Shown: in pieces, positions 1 to 5,117 of the stretch
Numbering within the stretch: the stretch's first letter is position 1
Layout: the number at the start of each line of letters is the position of its first letter
Assembly: GCA_015658585.1 (NCBI GenBank)
Contig: DQOP01000141.1
Span: forward strand, 1 to 5,117
DNA length: 5,117 bases
Direction of reading: 5' to 3'
Origin: Candidatus Poseidoniales archaeon
Lineage (GTDB): Archaea; Thermoplasmatota; Poseidoniia; MGIII; CG-Epi1
Translations under genes and position numbers: made by a program
Notes under the pieces: generated by a model
What the model saw: only the letters and a program-made list of their open reading frames with translations
Told to the model about the DNA's origin: nothing
Database searches by the model: none

Positions 1-1478
1 CGTCTCAAATTGATGACAAAGATATCGCTACTGAATTCTTGAAAGTAGATCTACCAGATTCAATTTACGAGGACGTAAAATCTTTCTCAGATAGGATAGA
101 ATATCCTGTTGCGGTTCGCTCATCAAGCTTGCTTGAGGATTCTCAGCACCAACCGTTTGCAGGAGTCTATGAAACCTATATGCTATCTAATAACCATCCT
201 GACCCAAAGATCCGGTTACAGAATATCTGTGATTCCATAAAATTGGTTTACGCATCGGTATTTTACAAGAATTCCAAATCATACATTGCCTCAACGCCCA
301 ACAGTATAGAGGAGGAAAAAATGGCTGTCGTAATTCAGCAGGTAGAAGGGCAGAAACATGGTAATGCTTTTTATCCTACCTTTTCAGGCGTTGCCAGATC
401 AAGAAATTTCTATCCTCTTGGTGATGCCTTACCTGAAGAAGGGGTAGTTGCTGTGGCTTTAGGCCTGGGAAAGGCAGTTGTCGAGGGAGAAAAAGTTTTT
501 AGATTTTCCCCGAGTCACCCTGAACAGCAATTCCAGTTTGCTACAACTGAAGACTATTTACGTTCATCTCAGAGAGAATTCTGGGCCGTTGATATGTCAA
601 AGACTGAAACCGTGTTAGGCACCCAATCAGCGAAAAACCTGTCTCATCTGGATTTGTCCAAAGCTGAAATGGATAGACAATTACACCCTATAGGTTCAGT
701 TTATTCACCAGAAAATGATGCTATCTATGATGGCTTATCAAGGAGCGGAGTAAGATTGGTGACTTTTGCCGGTGTCACTAAGCATGAACAGTTCCCATTG
801 TCAGAAATTATCAATTTTTTCTTGGAAGTGGCCGAGGAGGGTTTCAGTGGCCCCGTAGAAATTGAATTCGCGGTTACGATTGATCCCCTATCAAAGTCAA
901 AGCGCTTTTCATTTCTCCAAGCCCGTCCTTTAGTTTGGGAACCTATCGATATCGAGATTGATATTGGGAGTCAAGTCGGTAAGGTAATGTGTCGTTCGGA
1001 TAGTGCATTGGGGAACGGCTTAATCGAGGATATAAGGGATGTACTATACATTCATCCCCGTGATTTTGTAAGAGGTGAAACCGAAGATATTGTAGAGAAA
1101 CTAGAAGAATTGAACAATAAATTGATAAGCTCTGGAAATCCATATTTGTTAGTTGGACCTGGTCGCTGGGGCTCAACGGATAAGTGGCTGGGAATACCCG
1201 TCCGCTGGGCTCAGATATCAGGTGCTTCCACAATTATAGAATGTGAGATGAGCGATTATCCTGTTGAAGCTTCTCAGGGAACCCATTTCTTCCAGAATAT
1301 TGTTTCATTCGGAGTTGGATATTTGACTTCTAATTCAAGTGATATCAAATGGGATATTTTGGATAAGCAAGAGAAGAAGGGAGAATATGGTCCGATTAAG
1401 CATGTTAGATTTTCCAAACCCTTGCAGGTCATGCTGGACGGTCAGACAAGCAAGGCTGCAGTTATTGTGGCAGACTGA
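1..1478 (+). CDS. PEP/pyruvate-binding (PPDK N-terminal-like) domain protein, 5'-truncated by window
   Basis: The reading frame is open from base 3 to a TGA at 1476-1478, giving about 491 residues, so the gene begins upstream. A TTG at 39 could be read as a start, but the residues before it (SQIDDKDIATEF) look like normal family sequence, so I do not treat it as one. The first ~300 residues resemble the ATP-binding domain of pyruvate phosphate dikinase and PEP synthase: AVRSSSLLEDS with FAGVYETYM (about 111-182), MAVVIQQVEG (321-350), a glycine turn ALGLGKAVVEG (456-488), and the closing IEFAVTID...LQARPL (about 861-932). A second domain follows, with LVGPGRWGSTDKWLGIPVRW (1149-1208) and SQGTHFFQNI (1272-1301). 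I recall this domain from bacterial PEP/pyruvate-binding proteins that often carry an N-terminal receiver domain; any such domain here lies outside the window. The phosphohistidine and PEP-binding barrel domains of true PPDK and PEP synthase do not follow, so PEP synthesis by this protein alone is unlikely. It probably binds ATP and is cytosolic. The substrate is unknown. Family assignment is firm; function is not. Confidence 0.85.
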   Translation, partial: SQIDDKDIATEFLKVDLPDSIYEDVKSFSDRIEYPVAVRSSSLLEDSQHQPFAGVYETYMLSNNHPDPKIRLQNICDSIKLVYASVFYKNSKSYIASTPNSIEEEKMAVVIQQVEGQKHGNAFYPTFSGVARSRNFYPLGDALPEEGVVAVALGLGKAVVEGEKVFRFSPSHPEQQFQFATTEDYLRSSQREFWAVDMSKTETVLGTQSAKNLSHLDLSKAEMDRQLHPIGSVYSPENDAIYDGLSRSGVRLVTFAGVTKHEQFPLSEIINFFLEVAEEGFSGPVEIEFAVTIDPLSKSKRFSFLQARPLVWEPIDIEIDIGSQVGKVMCRSDSALGNGLIEDIRDVLYIHPRDFVRGETEDIVEKLEELNNKLISSGNPYLLVGPGRWGSTDKWLGIPVRWAQISGASTIIECEMSDYPVEASQGTHFFQNIVSFGVGYLTSNSSDIKWDILDKQEKKGEYGPIKHVRFSKPLQVMLDGQTSKAAVIVAD

Positions 1479-2558
1479 TTATTCCCAGTAGATTACTTCT
1501 ATCTTAATCGTATATTCTGGATTTCCTCTTTCGTGATCAATCACAAATGCCCAGTCACCTAATTCACTCGTTTCATCAAACCAAGCACGATCGGTGCTAT
1601 TGTAGTAGTCCAGAACTATACGGTTTGCTTGTTCTCTCTGGCTGGTGTCATGTGTGGAATTCTTGGCAACACATTCATTACATTCATCATCAGGGTCTGT
1701 ACTTTCATCCTGGTCAGGATTTCTTTCTTGGGAGGTGTTGTACAAGTATAGATCTAGGTCACTAGTATGAGCCGCTTCGGCGTCGTATTCCAGAGTAGCC
1801 CTGATATATCTGGCCGGCAGGCCATAAACTTGGGTAAGGTGTTCCTGTTGCCCCGAGCCTATGGTTCTCGTGTCAGTATATTCATAGTTGATGCGGATTT
1901 TTACATCATCAGAATAACTGGCCTCATCTGTCTCTCCCATTTCATTGGTTATTCTAACCTTCACAGTGTATATCCCGGAATCAAATCCCCATGAGGTCTC
2001 AGGCTCAGTTGTTTCCTCGTCCGCGTAGAATCCCTCTGCAGAGTCATAAGAGAAATCCCATTCGTATTTGGTGATAGTACTATCAGAGACGGAATCAGTG
2101 GCTGAGAATGTAAATGTCACCTGTTCTTCCCCAGTCACTTTTGAATCGGTTTCGTCATCAGTAGTAATGATTGCCCTAATCTCACTCGTAGCTTCTTGGA
2201 TAGTAACTTTAGTGGTTGCAGTGCTAAATTCATTTCCATCGGTCACGGTGAGTGTTACAGTATAGACGCCCTCATCTTTGTATGAATGTGTTATCCGTCC
2301 ATTATTTGCTATATTGCCGATTATACTTTCATCCTTTCCATCGTTTTTATCAAAGTCCCAAAAATACTCTAGAACATCGCCATCTGGATCGCTACTGTCC
2401 TTTCCCGTGAACACGATTTCTTGATTCGGTTCGAAGTTAGAACCACCTTCTGAGTTTGCAGAAGCTTGTGGTGCTCCGTTTACATCTTTTTCATCAAGAA
2501 AATCTAGACATCCTGAGAAGATGACGATTCCCGCAACCAGCAAAGGCAAGCATCTCAT
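1479..2558 (-). CDS. PKD-domain surface lipoprotein with C-terminal pre-peptidase-like beta-sandwich
   Basis: This is a complete gene of 359 residues, ATG at 2558-2556 and TAA at 1481-1479. Residues 1-17 form a short hydrophobic signal ending in the lipobox-like FSGC, so Cys17 is the likely lipid-modified residue and the protein should sit outside the membrane. Residues ~29-120 are a PKD domain (DSSDPDGD, YFWDFD, then HSYKDEGVYTVTLTVTDG). Residues ~127-222 are a second, more divergent PKD-like domain (KYEWDFS, GIYTVKVRITNEMGETDEA). Residues ~224-359 resemble a pre-peptidase C-terminal or P-domain-like beta-sandwich (SDLDLYLYN, then GDWAFVIDHERGNPEYTIKI). An acidic loop with a CxxC pair (Cys293, Cys296) interrupts that domain. 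PKD folds usually mediate binding or act as spacers. No catalytic domain is visible, so this is a binding or structural surface protein of unknown ligand. A TATA-like box 23-30 bases before the ATG and the lack of a Shine-Dalgarno sequence support this start and a leaderless mRNA. The stop abuts that of the convergent upstream gene. Confidence 0.85.
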   Translation of the reverse strand: MRCLPLLVAGIVIFSGCLDFLDEKDVNGAPQASANSEGGSNFEPNQEIVFTGKDSSDPDGDVLEYFWDFDKNDGKDESIIGNIANNGRITHSYKDEGVYTVTLTVTDGNEFSTATTKVTIQEATSEIRAIITTDDETDSKVTGEEQVTFTFSATDSVSDSTITKYEWDFSYDSAEGFYADEETTEPETSWGFDSGIYTVKVRITNEMGETDEASYSDDVKIRINYEYTDTRTIGSGQQEHLTQVYGLPARYIRATLEYDAEAAHTSDLDLYLYNTSQERNPDQDESTDPDDECNECVAKNSTHDTSQREQANRIVLDYYNSTDRAWFDETSELGDWAFVIDHERGNPEYTIKIEVIYWE

Positions 2559-2580
2559 ACAATCTAATCTTAGTATGCTG

Positions 2581-2588
2581 TTATAAAT
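2581..2588 (-). promoter_or_regulatory. TATA box of the lipoprotein gene
   Basis: Read on the minus strand the sequence is ATTTATAA, 23-30 bases before the ATG at 2558. This is where an archaeal TATA box sits if transcription starts at or beside the start codon. No purine-rich Shine-Dalgarno sequence precedes the ATG (the last bases are AGATTAGATTGT). The box lies in the 34-base gap after the TIM-barrel gene, so the lipoprotein gene probably has its own promoter even though it follows on the same strand. Confidence 0.6.
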
Positions 2589-2592
2589 CAGT

Positions 2593-3498
2593 TTAGCTTT
2601 CGGCTTCTGCGGCAGCCTTTCTTGATTCCTTGATTTTTTCTGCAGCTTGGCGTCTTGCTATTCTTTCTTGACGTCTTGCCTCGACACGTTCCATTATCAA
2701 TTTCATGTACATTGCGTCGTGTTCCATGAGTGGAGAATCCGATATGGTTATCACGTTGTAGTTATTCTCAAGAATGACCTCTGCCAAATATTCGAATTTA
2801 ATCTCTCCCTTCTTGATTGGAGAATAGTGTCTTTCGTTTCCCTCAGTATCGAACTCAACACCCGAGAAATGAGTGTAAAATTTTTTCAGCCCCAAGGAAT
2901 TCTCAAAGAAATCGAAGACACGCTTGAAGCTTTCACGATCGTTCAGCCAGCGATTTCCTCTAGCATGCAAATGTGGCCAATTGATAATAGGTTGGATACC
3001 TTTCACTTTCCGACAGATTTCAGCAACTTCCCTAACACTTCCAAAAAGATCTGGTTTTCCAGACAACTCAATACCGATTCGGGGGCTGTAATTGTTAGCA
3101 TAATAATGATTGCGCATATCCTTGAATATCGGTATGAGAGTCTTGATCGCCTCTTCAGATGAAATTCCATGATAAGGTCCAATGTGTGTGACTACATTCC
3201 CGGCACCGATCTTGTTCCCGACTTCACCCGCGAATTCAAGGAATTTTTTTGACTTGTTGCGCATGTATCCATTACCCAAAAAGTCCATGTAGTAGGGGGC
3301 GTGAATGGCCATATGAATATCCAGGGACTGTGCAATTTCACCTAGTTCCTCGAAGTCTTCTAATTCATCAACATACTTGCCTCTTACCAATTGGATTTCC
3401 ATACAATGTAAACCTAGAGCATGAATATCTTCAATTCCATCTCTGATAGTTCTTCCTTTGCAGGAAAGAGGTATCCCTGCTGGCCCAAACCTAATCAT
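2593..3498 (-). CDS. Endonuclease IV / xylose isomerase-like TIM-barrel protein
   Basis: This is a complete gene of 301 residues, close to the usual length of endonuclease IV (about 280) plus a tail. The start MIRFGPAGIPLS matches my memory of archaeal endonuclease IV-like proteins, which supports the ATG at 3498-3496. Residues corresponding to the endonuclease IV metal ligands can be followed in order: His66 (in IHAPY), His105 (VVTHIGPYHG), Glu144 (IGIEL), Asn173 and His176 (INWPHLHARGN), His210 (YTHFSG), Glu222 and His224 (NERH), and Asp254 (ISDSP). The bacterial enzyme has Asp, Asp and Glu where this protein has Asn173, Glu222 and Asp254, so the site is altered but mostly kept. The family cuts DNA at abasic sites; related barrels isomerise or epimerise sugars. 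AP endonuclease is a reasonable but unproven role. Residues ~268-301 form an Arg/Lys/Glu/Ala-rich, probably helical tail. The gene is divergent from leuS and lies 34 bases upstream of the lipoprotein gene on the same strand, so read-through is possible. Confidence 0.85.
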   Translation of the reverse strand: MIRFGPAGIPLSCKGRTIRDGIEDIHALGLHCMEIQLVRGKYVDELEDFEELGEIAQSLDIHMAIHAPYYMDFLGNGYMRNKSKKFLEFAGEVGNKIGAGNVVTHIGPYHGISSEEAIKTLIPIFKDMRNHYYANNYSPRIGIELSGKPDLFGSVREVAEICRKVKGIQPIINWPHLHARGNRWLNDRESFKRVFDFFENSLGLKKFYTHFSGVEFDTEGNERHYSPIKKGEIKFEYLAEVILENNYNVITISDSPLMEHDAMYMKLIMERVEARRQERIARRQAAEKIKESRKAAAEAES

Positions 3499-3520
3499 CG
3501 TTCATCGCGGATTGAATGGT

Positions 3521-3530
3521 CCTATAATTA
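3521..3530 (-). promoter_or_regulatory. TATA-like box of the TIM-barrel gene
   Basis: Read on the minus strand the sequence is TAATTATAGG, 23-32 bases before the ATG at 3498. The position fits a leaderless or near-leaderless archaeal transcript. The bases just before the ATG (CCGCGATGAACG) contain no convincing Shine-Dalgarno sequence. A second ATG at 3505-3503 is in another frame. Confidence 0.5.
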
Positions 3531-3591
3531 CTATTGGTTACTTTTGACCTATTTTCTACTCTTTTATTGCTCTCGCTAGATGGTTTTGTCT

Positions 3592-3602
3592 AAGTTTTTA
3601 AG
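3592..3602 (+). promoter_or_regulatory. TATA-like box of leuS
   Basis: The stretch AAGTTTTTAAG lies 21-31 bases before the GTG at 3623. It is AT-rich and well placed for an archaeal TATA box driving a leaderless mRNA, though it matches the consensus less well than the box of the lipoprotein gene. The sequence between it and the GTG is pyrimidine-rich with no Shine-Dalgarno motif. Confidence 0.45.
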
Positions 3603-3622
3603 GGTCCCTCTTCTCGCGTTTT

Positions 3623-5117
3623 GTGAATCCCCAAGCCTTGGAAAAGAAATGGCAGAAAAAATGGGAAGAGGCTCGACTATTCGAGTCAGAGCCAAGGGAA
3701 GACCAAGACAAGTATTTCGTGAATTCCCCTTATCCTTACATGAACGGATATCTGCATCTGGGACATGCATTCACTTACCTCAGAGCCGACATGGTTTCTC
3801 GTTATCAAAGAATGAAGAATAAGAATGTACTTTTCCCTTTTGCTTTCCATTGTACTGGGACTCCAATTGTGGCCGCTGCTCAAAGGGTCAAGGAGGGTGA
3901 AAAGGGCCAGATAAACGCGTTAAAGCAAATGGGCCTAAGTAAAACTCTTATCAAAACATTCTCAAGGCCAGAAGAATGGACAAAGTATTTTCCAGACAAA
4001 GCAATCGAGGATCTAAAGAAATTCGGAACTTCTGTCGATTGGAGGCGCAGTTTCATCACAACCAGTTTGAACCCACCATATGACGGGTTTATACGTTGGC
4101 AATTCAACAAATTATTGGCCAGAGAGTATCTAATCAAAGGCACTTTTCCAGTTGTGTGGTGCCCTAAGAGAGAAACCGTTGTGGGAGACCATGATCGCCT
4201 TTCAGGTGAAGGAGAAACACCCCAAGAATACACATTGTTAAAATTCAAAGGAAAAGATCACTTTCTTGTCGCAGCAACTTTACGTCCCGAGACAGTTTTT
4301 GGTCAAACCAATTTATGGATAGACGGAGATGGGACTTACACCAAAGCTAAAGTCGGAAATGAGACTTGGGTAATGTCTCAGGGAATGCCGTTCAAACTTA
4401 AGTTACAAGGACATAAAGTCAAGGAATTGGGCAAAATTCAAGGCAGGGATTTAATCGGTCAAAAATACATGGCGCCCCAAATTGATAATGAGATAATTGT
4501 TCTTCCATCTAAATTTTGTGACGCTTCAATCGGTTCTGGAATAGTAACCTCCGTACCAAGCGACTCCCCGGATGATTACCAGGGCCTTGTTGATTTGCAA
4601 AACTCATCCTCAGATTGTGAGAATTGGGGTTTGGATTATGAATTTGTGACGTCAATCCACCCTATCGCTATTCTGGATTCGGGAGAGATGGGCACGCTTC
4701 CAGCCCCCAAGCTCTGTAAAGAATTGGGGATAAAGAATCAGACCCAGAGGAAAAAACTGGAACAGGCTAAACAAGATTTGTACATGCATAGTTTTAATCA
4801 TGGAATCATGCTTGATTCCACAGAGTATGTTGCCGGCAAACCCGTTGAAGAGGCTCGTGAAATCGTCAAGTATAAATTGATTGAAGAAGGAAAGTCCGTA
4901 ATCTACTATGAGCTAACCGGTCCTGTTGAGTCACGCTGGCTTGCAGACTGCGTGGTCAAAATAGTGGACAATCAATGGTTCTTGGAATATAGTAGTGAAG
5001 AATGGACCAAGACTACTGAGAAGGCTCTTGAAACAATGAAACTATATCCTTCCAAGTCCCGTAGTCAATTTGAATATTTTTTACAATGGCTGAAGAACTG
5101 GGCCTGCGTTCGTGAAA
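3623..5117 (+). CDS. leuS: Leucyl-tRNA synthetase (archaeal/eukaryotic type), 3'-truncated by window
   Basis: This enzyme charges tRNA-Leu with leucine using ATP in the cytosol. The window holds the first 498 codons, roughly half of the gene. The frame is closed by a TAA at 3599-3601, and GTG at 3623 is the first possible start, just before the typical N-terminal helix ALEKKWQKKWEEARLF. A TATA-like stretch 20-30 bases upstream and the absence of a Shine-Dalgarno sequence agree with it. The class I HIGH motif appears as HLGH (residues 45-48, 3755-3766) after NSPYPYMNG. Further landmarks are FHCTGTP (75-81), VDWRRSF (138-144) and RWQF (158-161). The CP1 editing domain, roughly residues 174-440, includes TLRPETVFGQTN (219-230) and GIVTSVPSDSPDD (306-318), where the conserved editing aspartate is expected. 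QWFLEY (451-456) and WLKNWACVRE (489-498) lead back into the catalytic core. KMSKS and the anticodon-binding domain lie beyond the window. Several motifs look closer to eukaryotic cytosolic LeuRS than to the archaeal sequences I recall. Confidence 0.96.
   Translation, partial: MNPQALEKKWQKKWEEARLFESEPREDQDKYFVNSPYPYMNGYLHLGHAFTYLRADMVSRYQRMKNKNVLFPFAFHCTGTPIVAAAQRVKEGEKGQINALKQMGLSKTLIKTFSRPEEWTKYFPDKAIEDLKKFGTSVDWRRSFITTSLNPPYDGFIRWQFNKLLAREYLIKGTFPVVWCPKRETVVGDHDRLSGEGETPQEYTLLKFKGKDHFLVAATLRPETVFGQTNLWIDGDGTYTKAKVGNETWVMSQGMPFKLKLQGHKVKELGKIQGRDLIGQKYMAPQIDNEIIVLPSKFCDASIGSGIVTSVPSDSPDDYQGLVDLQNSSSDCENWGLDYEFVTSIHPIAILDSGEMGTLPAPKLCKELGIKNQTQRKKLEQAKQDLYMHSFNHGIMLDSTEYVAGKPVEEAREIVKYKLIEEGKSVIYYELTGPVESRWLADCVVKIVDNQWFLEYSSEEWTKTTEKALETMKLYPSKSRSQFEYFLQWLKNWACVRE

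Larger units (their letters stand above)
3499..3622. promoter_or_regulatory. Divergent intergenic promoter region between the TIM-barrel gene and leuS
   Basis: These 124 bases separate two divergent start codons. They hold the two TATA-like boxes listed separately, about 60 bases apart. The middle part (about 3540-3590) is T-rich on the plus strand, with CTTTTGACC and CTCTTTTATT. I see no clear inverted repeat, T-box-like structure, riboswitch or small ORF in it. Confidence 0.6.

Noticed and set aside
39..41. TTG as the start codon of the PEP/pyruvate-binding protein.
   Set aside because: The frame stays open to the window edge, and the residues before the TTG fit the family, so the gene simply continues upstream.
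2559..2592. A transcription terminator between the TIM-barrel and lipoprotein genes.
   Set aside because: The 34-base gap has no T-tract or hairpin on the minus strand and is mostly taken up by the lipoprotein promoter.
2647..3162. A 171-codon open frame on the plus strand opposite the TIM-barrel gene.
   Set aside because: It is fully antisense to a gene with clear family motifs, its translation is rich in Phe, His, Cys and Ser with no recognisable domain, and it has no promoter of its own.
3672..3685. A small inverted repeat, CTCGA-CTAT-TCGAG, early in leuS.
   Set aside because: A 5-base stem inside well-conserved coding sequence is expected by chance, and there is no T-tract after it.
3580..3822. 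An ATG-started 80-codon frame overlapping the leuS start.
   Set aside because: It is in a different frame from the HLGH-containing LeuRS frame, and its translation resembles no protein; the GTG at 3623 in the other frame gives the expected N-terminus.
3880..4248. A 122-codon open frame on the minus strand inside leuS.
   Set aside because: It lies antisense to the HIGH-to-CP1 part of LeuRS and has no recognisable domain; it is a shadow of the real frame.
1..5117. GAATTC occurs about eight times, more than the one or two expected by chance.
   Set aside because: The sites are scattered through coding sequence on both strands with no spacing pattern, and Glu-Phe/Asn-Ser/Glu-Ile codon pairs can explain them. 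A genome-wide count would be needed to claim selection.

Overview
This window most likely comes from an uncultivated marine archaeon, with Poseidoniia/Thermoplasmatota (Marine Group II or III) as the best guess. Four observations support this. The leucyl-tRNA synthetase is of the archaeal/eukaryotic type. The endonuclease IV-like protein opens with a start typical of archaeal homologues. There is an acidic, lipid-anchored PKD-domain surface protein. Three genes have a TATA-like box about 20-32 bases before the start codon and no Shine-Dalgarno sequence, as expected for leaderless archaeal mRNAs. The assignment is inference; no rRNA or other marker gene is present. By eye the base composition is about two-fifths G+C throughout, with no island of foreign composition.

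Layout, left to right. (1) Bases 1-1478, plus strand: the 3' part of a gene for a PEP/pyruvate-binding (PPDK N-terminal, ATP-grasp-like) protein with a distinctive C-terminal domain; its 5' end lies outside the window. (2) Bases 1479-2558, minus strand: a lipoprotein with two PKD-like domains and a C-terminal beta-sandwich of pre-peptidase/P-domain type. Its stop codon abuts the stop codon of gene 1 with no base between. (3) Bases 2593-3498, minus strand: an endonuclease IV/xylose isomerase-like TIM-barrel protein with some metal ligands changed and a charged helical tail. (4) Bases 3499-3622: a 124-base divergent promoter region. (5) Bases 3623-5117, plus strand: the first 498 codons of leucyl-tRNA synthetase, starting at GTG and cut by the window end.

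The genes do not form an obvious pathway. They are a translation enzyme, a probable nucleic-acid or sugar-type metalloenzyme, a surface lipoprotein and a phosphoryl-transfer-like protein of unknown role. Each complete gene seems to have its own promoter. I see no mobile element, CRISPR array, tRNA or rRNA gene, and no clear sign of a new multi-gene system. The points most worth following up are the eukaryote-like editing-domain motifs of the LeuRS, the PPDK-like protein that ends without the phosphohistidine and PEP-binding domains, the altered metal site of the TIM-barrel protein, and the zero-gap convergent gene pair.
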